Assembly (NCBI RefSeq): GCF_900177735.1
Contig: NZ_FXBB01000011.1
Span: 1 to 64,000, forward strand
Source of the DNA: Dethiosulfovibrio salsuginis
GTDB taxonomy: Bacteria > Synergistota > Synergistia > Synergistales > Dethiosulfovibrionaceae
DNA length: 64,000 nucleotides
Reading direction: 5' to 3'
Of this stretch, positions 52,626 through 61,349 are shown piece after piece. The notes under the pieces were generated by a model. That model had not been told where the DNA came from and made no database searches. It was given only the letters and a program-made list of their open reading frames with translations. Position 1 is the first letter of the stretch; each line of letters begins with the position of its first letter. The position numbers and the translations under genes are program-made.

Positions 52626-53690
52626 TTAAAGTTCCTTTCGATAGAAGTCGCCTTTATCGGCGTTCCAGATAGCTCCAGGCCAGTCGAAAACGTTTTCCTC
52701 CGCCGTGGCGGCTATTACCTGCCATTTTAGATTTTTAAGGGTCTCCACCAGTATTCGCCTTCCGTTGGGATCCAGCTCCGAGGCTACCTCGTCCAGTAGA
52801 AGTATAGGTTTCTTTTTAAGTTTAGTCTGAATAACCCAGCCTGCGGCCACGATGAGGGATATGGATAACCTTCTCCTCTGTCCTCGACTGAAAACCGACG
52901 AAGCGGCCATAGATCCCGAGAGGACTTTTAGATCATCCCTGTGAGGTCCTACCAAAGGCCTGATAGAACCTCTCTCCCTCTGGGAAAATCTATCCACCGA
53001 AAGGTAATAGTCTTCCTCTCCATCCTCTGCAAGCCCTCCTCCTCCTCTTTCCATGAAAAAGGATACCTGACCTGGGGGAAGATCTCCCGACGCCTCCAGG
53101 CCCATTCTAATGGCCTTAACGGCCCTATCCCTACAGGACCATATCCAGGAGGCCATAGGCGCTACAGCTCTGTCCACGAGAACGGTGGATCTGCCCGATA
53201 CAAGAAGGGCCTTTTTATGGGCTATGGCCCTTCTGTATTCGGTCAGCCTGAGGGCGTACATCGGGTATATGACCGCACATAACACGTCCATAAACCTCCG
53301 TCTGACGGCGGGAGATCCCTCTATTAGCGCCATGTCCTCGGTTAAAAATGATAAAGTCGGTATTTTGAGCCTTATATTTGAACAGTTGCTCCTTTTATCG
53401 TCACACTTCATCGAACATCGAGAGGTAACTGAGGTCTGGACGGTTACCTCTTCTTCCCCTCCTGCTACTGCCTGGAGAAAACCTCTTTTATCGTCGCTGT
53501 CCCAGTTGACCATAGAGGACTTGGCGGCGGATTTAAAAGGTCCCCAACCGGAAAGTATATTCAGAGTTTCTATTAGATTAGTTTTACCGGACCCATTGGG
53601 ACCCAACACTAAATTAAGCCCTGGGTTCCAGGATAACCTGGATAGAGCTATATTTTTAAAATTTTTTATCCCTGTCTCTTTAAAAAACAC
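52626..53690 (-). CDS. recF: DNA replication and repair protein RecF
   Basis: A 354-residue SMC-like ATPase. Walker A is GPNGSGKTNLIETLNILS. The C-terminal signature region FSRGQRRRLSISLIVAAGWVI and Walker B ILLLDEVASELDPNGRR follow. It loads RecA at gaps together with RecO/RecR. The start is GTG 53690, 1 base after the dnaN stop. Confidence 0.95.
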   Translation of the reverse strand: MFFKETGIKNFKNIALSRLSWNPGLNLVLGPNGSGKTNLIETLNILSGWGPFKSAAKSSMVNWDSDDKRGFLQAVAGGEEEVTVQTSVTSRCSMKCDDKRSNCSNIRLKIPTLSFLTEDMALIEGSPAVRRRFMDVLCAVIYPMYALRLTEYRRAIAHKKALLVSGRSTVLVDRAVAPMASWIWSCRDRAVKAIRMGLEASGDLPPGQVSFFMERGGGGLAEDGEEDYYLSVDRFSQRERGSIRPLVGPHRDDLKVLSGSMAASSVFSRGQRRRLSISLIVAAGWVIQTKLKKKPILLLDEVASELDPNGRRILVETLKNLKWQVIAATAEENVFDWPGAIWNADKGDFYRKEL

Positions 53691-53693
53691 GAT

Positions 53694-54857
53694 CTAAAAA
53701 GGTGACTCCTCGAACTCGTCCAGTCCATCTAGGTCGGAGCTTTTAAGTTTCATAGGCATCAGCATGTAGAGGAAATCGCTCTCTTTAGGCCTGAGCATCA
53801 TCATCTGCCCTTCCTGGCCGTTGAAGGAAAGGGATACGCTATCTCCATGGAAGGCCTTTAGACCGTCTATCATGTAACCCACGTTAAAAGCGACTTTTAA
53901 AGGCTCTCCTTTTATTATTCCGTCCACCACTTCCCTGGCCTCACCTACGTCAGGTGCTTTACCCCAGAGATGGAGATCACCTCCAGGGGACAGGATAAGG
54001 ACTACCATCCTGGTGCTGTCCCTTACGACTACGTCGACTCTTTCGAGGGCGGATATAAACTGAGATCTATCTATCTCCAAGGTGGTGGTTGTGTTCGGGC
54101 TTAGGATCCTCTCGTAGTTTGGAAATGTGGATTCCACCCTTCTGACGGAAAACTCTATGTTATCCGATGAAAAATAGCCTAGAGCTCCGTCTAAGGATAT
54201 TTTTATGTTGCTCTCGACCTCTACCGAGGAGAGTATCCTCAAAAATTCCCTTATAGAGCTGAGAGGCAACAGCATATCCTGATCTTTTGAATCTTTATCG
54301 ACGTATGCCTTTGAGAGTGAAAGCCTCCTTCCATCGGTAGATACGCAGTGAAACTCGCCGTTTTTTATCTGAAGAAGCTCCGCCCCAAGGTATTTGGGAA
54401 ATTCCTCCCCCATATTCCCCGCTATTCCACCTTCGTCCAGTATCCTATGAAGCTCGTCTTTTGATATTTCGCAAAAGGAAGATGCCCCTGAGGAAGAGGG
54501 AAGTTTAGGAAATTCTTCCCATGGATAAGTTGAAAATCTGTATCTATTTCTGCCGGATATAAGAAGTCCTTTTCCGTTTTCGTCAACCTCTATATCGAAT
54601 ATAGAGGTTGATGCCTTTTTAAAAAGCTCTCCTACTACCTTCACGGGAAAGACGGTTTTTCCCGGTTCTTTTACGGTTATACCGTCTACGTAGGTTTTTA
54701 TAGAGGTTTTCAGGTCTGTCGCTAGAAGTGTGGTTTTATCTCCCTCTGAATCCAGCAGTATTCCTGAAATGACGTTCATAGGGCTCTTCGATGCCGATAC
54801 TCTCTCGGCCATTTGCCATGCTTTCATAAAGATATTTTTATCGATAGAGAGTTTCAT
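53694..54857 (-). CDS. dnaN: DNA polymerase III sliding clamp (beta subunit)
   Basis: 387 residues in three similar clamp domains, beginning MKLSIDKNIFMKAWQMAERVSASKSPMNVISGILLD. SFCEISKDELHRILDEGGIAGN, SLSKAYVD and the third-domain VAFNVGYMIDGLKAFHGDSVSLSFNGQEGQMMM and YMLMPMKL are typical. The start is ATG 54857 with GAAAGGAG 11 bases upstream. It forms an operon with recF. Confidence 0.97.
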   Translation of the reverse strand: MKLSIDKNIFMKAWQMAERVSASKSPMNVISGILLDSEGDKTTLLATDLKTSIKTYVDGITVKEPGKTVFPVKVVGELFKKASTSIFDIEVDENGKGLLISGRNRYRFSTYPWEEFPKLPSSSGASSFCEISKDELHRILDEGGIAGNMGEEFPKYLGAELLQIKNGEFHCVSTDGRRLSLSKAYVDKDSKDQDMLLPLSSIREFLRILSSVEVESNIKISLDGALGYFSSDNIEFSVRRVESTFPNYERILSPNTTTTLEIDRSQFISALERVDVVVRDSTRMVVLILSPGGDLHLWGKAPDVGEAREVVDGIIKGEPLKVAFNVGYMIDGLKAFHGDSVSLSFNGQEGQMMMLRPKESDFLYMLMPMKLKSSDLDGLDEFEESPF

Positions 54858-55118
54858 ATAGGGTTTTGCTCCTTTCGGATTTTGTGTTTGTGGATAAAAT
54901 GCCCACTGTGGTTTTCTACTCTCTTTATATCTTGTAAGGCAGTAGTTGTAGTAGTAAGGGCTGTGTATATGTGTATAACCGTGTCACTGCCCCTTATCCA
55001 CTGAAAATCCACTGTGGATAGATAAGTGTCAACTCAGGGGACGTTTATCCACAGTATCCACATATATTTTGTGAATAAGGCAAATCAGCGGTTTATGCAC
55101 ATGGAGATACACCTAAAG
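54858..55118. other. oriC part 1: DnaA-box cluster between dnaA and dnaN
   Basis: DnaA boxes (TTATCCACA or one-base variants) at 54889-54897 (-, perfect), 54994-55002 (+), 55013-55021 (-), 55045-55053 (+, perfect), 55054-55062 (+), 55070-55078 (-). A perfect box also sits just inside the dnaA 3' end (55138-55146). Clustering of this density is not expected by chance and marks the origin. Confidence 0.88.
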
Positions 55119-56441
55119 TCACAGCTTTTTCTCGACGTTATCCACAATGTTTTTCACCCTCTGGTTATTATCAAGCATCTGTTCTATCTTTTTCTGGGCG
55201 TGAAGCACTGTGGTATGGTCCTTTTTGTTGAAAGCAAGACCTATCTGCTGAAGGCTGCTCTCGGTGTGTTTTCTGCACACATACATAGCTATCTGTCTGG
55301 CGAGAGCTATCTCGGAGGTCCTTTTACTGCTTATAAGATCTTCGACGCTGAAGGAACATTCCTCCGCCACTATCTGCTGTATTAGATCCACGCTGACCGG
55401 GCCCCTTGATGTGTTTCTGACTATGTCTTTTAGCCATTCGGAGGCGTTATCCACGGTTATAGGCTCGCTGTTAAGCTCCGCGCAGGCTATGACCCTGTTG
55501 AGCGCTCCCTCTAGCTCCCTTATGTTGCTTGGTACGTTCTGAGCCAGGTATATAACCACCTCGTAGGGTATGGAGTAGTTTCTAAACTCCGCTTTTTTGG
55601 TGAGTATGGCTATTCTCGTCTCGTAGTCCGGCGACTGTATGTCGGTGACCAGCCCCCACTCGAAACGGCTCACCAGCCTGTCCTCTATGGATTTTATGTC
55701 CTTCGGCGGCCTATCGGAGCTTAAAACTATCTGTTTTTTGTCGTTGTGCAGGCTGTTGAAGGTGTGGAAAAATTCCTCCTGGGTGCTCTCTTTACCGGCC
55801 AGAAACTGTATGTCGTCTATAAGGAGCAGGTCCATCGTTCTGTATCTGTTCCTGAATTCCGAGGTTCTGTTGTTCTTTATGCTTGTTATCAGCTCGTTGG
55901 TGAATTTTTCCGAACTGACGTAGGATACCTTCAGGTTTCTGTTGTTCTGGAGGGCGTGGTGCCCTATAGCGTGCATAAGGTGGGTTTTCCCCAGACCGAC
56001 CCCTCCCCATATGAACAGAGGGTTGTATGCCGCTCCCGGATTTTCCGCCACCGCCAGGCTAGCTGCGTGGGCGAGCCTGTTCGATTTTCCCACAACGAAG
56101 GAGGAAAAAAGATAGTTAGGGTTAAGACCGCTTATGTTCGACGAAGACTGAGGTCTTACCGTCTTTTCAGCTCTTTCCTGTTCCTTTCTGTTTTCACCGT
56201 CCCCAACGCTTAGCCTGAGTCCCGTTCCATAGCCTAGGTCCACCATGGTTTCCTCCAGGATCTTCATAAATCGGTCCTGTATCTGGACCTTTATAAAGTC
56301 GTTTGCCACGTCCAGGGAGAGAAAACCGTCCTCTATCTCCAGAGGTACACATGTCTTGAGCCATATGTCCACCGCTCCTTCCGGTAGCCGTGGAGTGGCC
56401 GCTGCGATAATGTCCTGCCAAACCTGTTCAAAGTCTTTCAC
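55119..56441 (-). CDS. dnaA: Chromosomal replication initiator DnaA
   Basis: 440 residues. Domain I (FEQVWQDIIAAATPRLPEGAVDIWLKTCVPLEIE), a short linker, AAA+ domain with Walker A WGGVGLGKTHLMHAIGHH, Walker B LLLIDDIQFLAG, sensor EDRLVSRFEWGLV, and the C-terminal DNA-binding signature ALARQIAMYVCRKHTESSLQQIGLAFNKKDHTTVLHA. The start is GTG 56441 with GAGGTGAC upstream. DnaA-box clusters flank the gene on both sides. Confidence 0.98.
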   Translation of the reverse strand: MKDFEQVWQDIIAAATPRLPEGAVDIWLKTCVPLEIEDGFLSLDVANDFIKVQIQDRFMKILEETMVDLGYGTGLRLSVGDGENRKEQERAEKTVRPQSSSNISGLNPNYLFSSFVVGKSNRLAHAASLAVAENPGAAYNPLFIWGGVGLGKTHLMHAIGHHALQNNRNLKVSYVSSEKFTNELITSIKNNRTSEFRNRYRTMDLLLIDDIQFLAGKESTQEEFFHTFNSLHNDKKQIVLSSDRPPKDIKSIEDRLVSRFEWGLVTDIQSPDYETRIAILTKKAEFRNYSIPYEVVIYLAQNVPSNIRELEGALNRVIACAELNSEPITVDNASEWLKDIVRNTSRGPVSVDLIQQIVAEECSFSVEDLISSKRTSEIALARQIAMYVCRKHTESSLQQIGLAFNKKDHTTVLHAQKKIEQMLDNNQRVKNIVDNVEKKL

Positions 56442-56796
56442 CGAATGTCACCTCAAGAGGTTCAAATTTTAGGAAATTCGTCCACAAAAGTTATCCACAT
56501 ATCCACAGGTATAATACATCACTATGTGTAAAAAGCGAACCCCATTGTATCAGGGGAGTTACGGATTGCAAAAGTTATCCACACAATTTGACGAATCCTG
56601 TCAAAGCCCATCGTAGCTGGAACAGGAGATCTATCCACATTCTATCCACTATTGTGGATAGAAAAACTCACCCTGTAGAGGTGAAGTGGATATTATAATA
56701 CAGACCGACGGCCTGTGTGGATAAACCGAACCCCTTTACACCCTGGTGGTTATGTGAATAATAGAGATAGAGATTATTCTTACAGGGGGTATCTAG
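56442..56796. other. oriC part 2: DnaA-box cluster upstream of dnaA
   Basis: Boxes at 56491-56499 (+, perfect), 56499-56507 (+), 56575-56583 (+, perfect), 56631-56639 (+), 56642-56650 (+), 56653-56661 (-), 56716-56724 (-, perfect), 56753-56761 (-). This 355-base gene-free stretch also contains the dnaA promoter region and the 5' end of the plus-strand aminotransferase gene. Confidence 0.88.
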
Positions 56797-57960
56797 ATGT
56801 CCACGTATATGAACAACGCAGCGACTAGCTGGCCCAAGCCCGATCCGGTTCCTAAGGCGGTTTTCGATTTTATGGTAGGACGGGGAGCTAACCTGGCCAG
56901 AGGTGCTGCTGCCGGAAGGGACCTCGAGACTATGGATATGGTTATGGAGTGCAGGGAAAAGGTAGCTGCACTGTTTGGTGGTCACAAAAAGGGAGATCCT
57001 CGTTATGTTTCTTTTTCCTCAAATATAACGGAATCTTTGAATATAGTGCTAAAGGGGTTTTTGAAGCCTGGAATGACGGTGGTTACCTCCTCTATGGAGC
57101 ACAACGCTGTTATTCGACCTTTGAGGAGCCTGGAAAAAAAGGGGATAAAGCTGGAGATTTTGCCCTGCGATTCCTGTGGAAAACTGGATCCTCATGGCTT
57201 TGAATCGCTCTGTGGTTCTAAAAAAGTGGATATGTTGGTGATTGCCCACGGCAGCAACCTGTGCGGAGTTATCCAGGATGTGGATAGTTTATCCAAAATT
57301 TGCCGGGAAAAAGATATCCACTTTGTCCTGGACACAGCTCAGACCGCCGGAGTTATCCCCATTTCCGCCTCTGACCTCGATCTCGCCGCCCTGTGTTTTA
57401 CCGGCCATAAGGGACTGATGGGGCCTCAAGGTGTAGGTGGGATATTGTGGAAGCCCTCCTTCGCCGAGGTCTGCGACCCCTTCGTGGAGGGCGGTACAGG
57501 AAGCTTTTCCCACGAGGAATACCAGCCTAAAAGTATGCCCGATAAGTTCGAGTCTGGGACACCTAACCTGCCGGGCATAGCGGGACTTCTGGCGGCTGTT
57601 CGGTGGATAGAGGAGATAGGCATCGAAACTATCCACCGCCGGGAGGAGGAACTGGGCTCCAGGCTCTTAGAGGGCCTGAAGGCCGTTCCCGGCGTGGTTT
57701 TCCACGGTTCTTCCGAGATGGAAGGCAGGCTTCCGGTCTTCGCCCTCAATATAGAGGGGCTTGATAACGGCGTTATCGCCGGTCAGCTGGCGGATATTGG
57801 GATAGAGACCAGGCCAGGGCTTCACTGTGCTCCTCTGGCCCATAAGACCTTGGGATCCTTCCCACAGGGAGCCCTCAGGCTCAGCGTCGGTTTTTTCTCC
57901 TCCGAGGAGGACGTGGATAGAACGTTAGATGCTATAAAGGCCCTTATCTCCCAGGGATAA
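56797..57960 (+). CDS. Cysteine desulfurase family aminotransferase (class V)
   Basis: A 387-residue PLP enzyme. MNNAATSWPKP, ITESLNIVLKGF, SMEHNAVIRPLRSL, VLDTAQTAGVIPI, CFTGHKGLMGPQGVGG (PLP lysine), SGTPNLPGIAGL and RPGLHCAPLAHKTLG (active Cys) are visible. It fits the EF2568-like branch (TIGR01977) rather than IscS or SufS housekeeping enzymes. That branch has been noted beside selenium-metabolism genes in other bacteria, so a sulfur- or selenium-delivery role is possible here but unproven. It is the first plus-strand gene to the right of the origin. Confidence 0.88.
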   Translation: MSTYMNNAATSWPKPDPVPKAVFDFMVGRGANLARGAAAGRDLETMDMVMECREKVAALFGGHKKGDPRYVSFSSNITESLNIVLKGFLKPGMTVVTSSMEHNAVIRPLRSLEKKGIKLEILPCDSCGKLDPHGFESLCGSKKVDMLVIAHGSNLCGVIQDVDSLSKICREKDIHFVLDTAQTAGVIPISASDLDLAALCFTGHKGLMGPQGVGGILWKPSFAEVCDPFVEGGTGSFSHEEYQPKSMPDKFESGTPNLPGIAGLLAAVRWIEEIGIETIHRREEELGSRLLEGLKAVPGVVFHGSSEMEGRLPVFALNIEGLDNGVIAGQLADIGIETRPGLHCAPLAHKTLGSFPQGALRLSVGFFSSEEDVDRTLDAIKALISQG

Positions 57961-57993
57961 CCATCAAGGAACCTCTCGCCCGGGGCTTTCCAG

Positions 57994-58037
57994 AAAAAAG
58001 CAAACCTGTCCCTCGATCGGGGCAGGTTTGCTTTTTT
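57994..58037. terminator. Rho-independent terminator after the desulfurase gene
   Basis: AAAAAAGCAAACCTGTCCC pairs with GGGGCAGGTTTGCTTTTTT around TCGATC. Confidence 0.92.
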
Positions 58038-58092
58038 CCGCGATCTAATATAGAGTGCTCCTGGTCACTAAAATAGTCTTTTGGAGGGCGTT

Positions 58093-59460
58093 ATGAAGGT
58101 CGTCATAGTTGGAGCGGGCAACGTAGGTTACACCATAGCCCGAAGTCTCTCTCTTGAGGGGCAGGATATTGTCGTAGTGGAGAAAAATCAGGAGGTCGCC
58201 GCAAAGCTGGAGGACGAGCTTGACGTGGCGGTGGTGGTCGGAAACGGTGCCCGTCCTCCTGTATTGGAGAGAGCTGGAATATCCGAAGGCTGCGACGTGG
58301 ACTTTCTGATCGCCTGTACCGATCACGACGAGGTCAACATAATGGCCTGTTGGGTCGCTAAAAAATGCGGAGTTAAAAGGGCCATATCGAGGGCTAGAGG
58401 AATGGAATACACCGATACACCTCAGTGGGCTTCCTTTTTGGGAATAGACGTGATGAACTCCCCAGAGAGATCTGTTGCCAGGGATATAGAGGACCTCCTC
58501 GAGGTCAACGCCGCGGTCCACGCTACCGAGCTTTTCGACGGTAGAGCAGGATCCTACGCTTTCAGGGTTGAGACGACCTCCCCTATATTGGGCAAAAGCC
58601 TGATTCAGGTGGGAAAGGAAAATCCCGATCTCTCTTCGGTAATGGTCTACGTCGAAAGGGGGGGCAAGGGCATTGTCCCCTCAGGGGAGTGGGTAGCTCA
58701 GGAGGGAGATCTGTGTTTTCTTGTCTCCTTCAGGGATATGGTCTTCAAGATACAGGAGCTATTTCACCCTGGCAAGGATAGAGCCCTTAGGCGGGTCATG
58801 ATAGTGGGAGGGGGCAAGTTGGGGGTCCATCTCGCCCAAAGACTGATAAAAAGCTACCGTTCCATAGAGGTAAAAATTATAGATCGAAACAGGGAGAAAT
58901 GCATCCGATTGGCGGAGGAGCTACCTAAGGTAACCGTACTGTGGGGAGACGGCACCGACGAAAAACTTCTAAAACACGAGGGCATTCAGGACGTAGATGG
59001 CTTCGTAGCCACTACCGATAACGATGAACTAAACATGATTTTGGCCATCTTAGCGGACAGAATGAACGCCAGAAAGACGGTGGCGGTGGTCAGAAAGGAG
59101 CTTTACTCCAGACTTGCGGAGGATCTTCCAATCGACTCTGTGGTAAACCCCAACGACTCCCTGGCCTCGGTTATCCTCAGACACGTCAGGTATCCCGAGA
59201 GCGCAGGGACACTTTCCATGATAGACCGCATAGGGGCGGAGATGCTGGAGGTGACCGTACCCAAAGACAGTCCGGTGGGGGGAAAAGAGCTTAAAGACAT
59301 CGACCTTCCTAAGGGTATTATCTTCGCCATGGTCAAAAGAGGGGATTCTATAATAGTTCCCGATGGATATCTTGTTATAACCGAGGGAGATATTATCTCT
59401 GTCTTTGCCACAGGAGACCTGCTCCCTAAGGCCATCAAAATACTGGGGGTTTCCCAGTGA
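58093..59460 (+). CDS. trkA: Trk system potassium uptake regulator TrkA
   Basis: 455 residues in two RCK modules, each a Rossmann NAD-binding unit (MKVVIVGAGNVGYTIARSLSLEGQDIVVVEK and VMIVGGGKLGVHLAQRLI) plus a TrkA-C domain (ELKDIDLPKGIIFAMVKRGDSIIVPDG in the second). It gates potassium uptake through TrkH. The start is ATG 58093 with GGAGGG upstream; TTG 58081 overlaps that site. It overlaps trkH by 4 bases. Confidence 0.96.
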   Translation: MKVVIVGAGNVGYTIARSLSLEGQDIVVVEKNQEVAAKLEDELDVAVVVGNGARPPVLERAGISEGCDVDFLIACTDHDEVNIMACWVAKKCGVKRAISRARGMEYTDTPQWASFLGIDVMNSPERSVARDIEDLLEVNAAVHATELFDGRAGSYAFRVETTSPILGKSLIQVGKENPDLSSVMVYVERGGKGIVPSGEWVAQEGDLCFLVSFRDMVFKIQELFHPGKDRALRRVMIVGGGKLGVHLAQRLIKSYRSIEVKIIDRNREKCIRLAEELPKVTVLWGDGTDEKLLKHEGIQDVDGFVATTDNDELNMILAILADRMNARKTVAVVRKELYSRLAEDLPIDSVVNPNDSLASVILRHVRYPESAGTLSMIDRIGAEMLEVTVPKDSPVGGKELKDIDLPKGIIFAMVKRGDSIIVPDGYLVITEGDIISVFATGDLLPKAIKILGVSQ

Positions 59461-60908
59461 GGCTAAGGCTGGTCCTGAGGGTTTTAGGGCTTCTGGTTGG
59501 CATAGTTTCCCTGTCAATGATATGGCCTCTATACTGGAGCCTATCCGACGGCACCGCCGATTGGGGGGCTTTCGTGGTCTCCATTCTGGCGGGGCTGTCC
59601 ATAGGCGCGGCGATGTTCGCCTTAGGTAAAGGAGAGGACTACCAGGAGCTAGGTATAAGGGAGGCCTTTGCGGTGGTCAGCCTTTCCTGGGTGGTGGCCT
59701 CGGCGGTAGGGGCTCTGCCATTTTACCTCTCACAATCGGTTCCGACCTATACGGACGGTTTTTTCGAGGCTATGTCGGGCTTTTCAACCACCGGTGCGTC
59801 TATACTGACGGACATAGAATCCAATCCTAGAGGAATTCTCTTCTGGCGAAGCCTCACCCACTGGCTTGGAGGAATGGGCATAATAGTCCTCAGCCTGGCT
59901 ATCCTGCCCTTTATAGGGGTCGGTGGTATGCAGCTTTTCAAGGCGGAGGTGCCAGGGCCGACACCGGAAAAACTCACCCCTAGGGTTCAGCAGACCGCGG
60001 TCCTCCTGTGGGCGGTATACGTCCTCCTCTCCGCTTTGGAGGTCGGGGCTTTGGCCCTCGGTGGCATGAATATGTTTGAATCACTTACCCATACCTTCGG
60101 CACTATGGCCACAGGGGGATTTTCCCCTCTGAACGGAAGCATCGGCCAGTACGACAGCGCCTATTTTGACTGGGTTATCACACTTTTTATGTTTCTCGCA
60201 GGGGCTAATTTTGCCCTCCATTACATGGTTCTTCGGGGGAAATGGGGAAGCTGGTGGAACGACGAGGAGTTCCGTTTTTACCTGAAGGTCGTCCTTTTCT
60301 CCACCTTTTCCGTCGCCCTTTCGCTCTATCTTTCAGGTCAGGTCTCCACATTTGAGAGATCTCTTAGGGACGGAGCTTTCCAGGTGGTCAGTATTTTGAC
60401 CACCACCGGCTACGCCACCGCAGACTTCGATCGATGGCCTTTCTACGGAAAGATGGTCCTCTTTTTGTTGATGTTTTTAGGGGGCTGTGCGGGTTCTACC
60501 GGAGGAGGCATAAAGAACGTAAGGATAATGGTTTTGATAAAAAGGGTCGGTATGGAGATATCCCATCTCCTTCATCCCCAGCAGATAATCAGACTTCGTT
60601 TAAACGGTAGGGTGCTTAAAGAGGATGTCCTGGCGTCGGTGACCGCCTTCTTCATCATATACGTCCTTCTTTTTGCCGGTTTTTCCCTAGCAATGGCGGC
60701 CACAGGGCTCGATCTTATAGAGGCGTTCTCCAGCGTCGCAGCCACCTTGGGAAACATAGGCCCTGGGTTTGGACAGATAGGGCCTACGGGAAACTACTCC
60801 GCTATCTCTATCACAGGAAAATGGATTCTCTCCCTGTGTATGCTTCTCGGTCGCCTCGAGATATTCACCGTAGTCATGCTGTTTGTTCCTGGAACCTGGC
60901 GACAGTAA
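59457..60908 (+). CDS. trkH: Trk system potassium transporter TrkH
   Basis: A 483-residue membrane protein with repeated M-P-M units and filter loops: SGFSTTGASILTDIE, TFGTMATGGFSPLNGS, ILTTTGYATADFDRWP, LGNIGPGFGQIGPTGNYS. It starts at GTG 59457, overlapping the trkA stop, and ends in a terminator that abuts a parS site. Confidence 0.96.
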   Translation: MRLRLVLRVLGLLVGIVSLSMIWPLYWSLSDGTADWGAFVVSILAGLSIGAAMFALGKGEDYQELGIREAFAVVSLSWVVASAVGALPFYLSQSVPTYTDGFFEAMSGFSTTGASILTDIESNPRGILFWRSLTHWLGGMGIIVLSLAILPFIGVGGMQLFKAEVPGPTPEKLTPRVQQTAVLLWAVYVLLSALEVGALALGGMNMFESLTHTFGTMATGGFSPLNGSIGQYDSAYFDWVITLFMFLAGANFALHYMVLRGKWGSWWNDEEFRFYLKVVLFSTFSVALSLYLSGQVSTFERSLRDGAFQVVSILTTTGYATADFDRWPFYGKMVLFLLMFLGGCAGSTGGGIKNVRIMVLIKRVGMEISHLLHPQQIIRLRLNGRVLKEDVLASVTAFFIIYVLLFAGFSLAMAATGLDLIEAFSSVAATLGNIGPGFGQIGPTGNYSAISITGKWILSLCMLLGRLEIFTVVMLFVPGTWRQ

Positions 60909-60953
60909 CAAAACGGTCTTCGTCCACCTTAGGTGAACGAAGACCGTTTTGTT
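60907..60953. terminator. Terminator after trkH
   Basis: AACAAAACGGTCTTCGT pairs with ACGAAGACCGTTTTGTT around a loop that itself contains CACCT/AGGTG. Its last bases run into the parS site at 60950-60965. Confidence 0.9.
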
Positions 60954-60965
60954 TCACGTGAAACA
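60950..60965. other. parS centromere site (perfect)
   Basis: TGTTTCACGTGAAACA, identical to the site at 48975-48990. It lies between the trkH terminator and the stop of the Sel1-repeat gene. Confidence 0.95.
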
Positions 60966-60968
60966 ATT

Positions 60969-61349
60969 CTACAGGCTGTTGAAGCTCAGGTCGGAGACCG
61001 ATCTAGCTGTCCCTACGCAGCCGTTTACCCTGGCCCTCTCGAGCCACATCGACGCGGTTCTCTCGTCTCCCATTCTGGAGTACAGAGAGGCCAGGCTCAG
61101 TTGGGCGGAGGGATTGCCCTGTTTCGCCGAAAGGGTGAGCCACTTAAGGGCCTCAGATTCGTCCCTTCCTACAAGGTATCCTGCGCTATAGGCCTCCCCT
61201 AATACCCTCTGAGCGTCGGAGTTGCCCGACTGGGCCAGCTCCTGTACCGACGTGAACTCTCTTGAATCGGCGACATCCACCAATCCCTGGGCTCCGTAAC
61301 ATACGCCGATAATCACAGCAAGAAGAGCAGCTATTTTAGAAAATCTCAT
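60969..61349 (-). CDS. Exported Sel1-like repeat protein
   Basis: 126 residues with signal peptide MRFSKIAALLAVIIGVCYG and two or three Sel1/TPR-like repeats (SVQELAQSGNSDAQRVLGEAYSAGYLVGRDESEALKWLTLSAKQGNPSAQLSLASLYSRMGDERTASMWLERAR). Such proteins are adaptor-like and bind other proteins. The stop lies 3 bases from the parS site. Confidence 0.87.
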   Translation of the reverse strand: MRFSKIAALLAVIIGVCYGAQGLVDVADSREFTSVQELAQSGNSDAQRVLGEAYSAGYLVGRDESEALKWLTLSAKQGNPSAQLSLASLYSRMGDERTASMWLERARVNGCVGTARSVSDLSFNSL

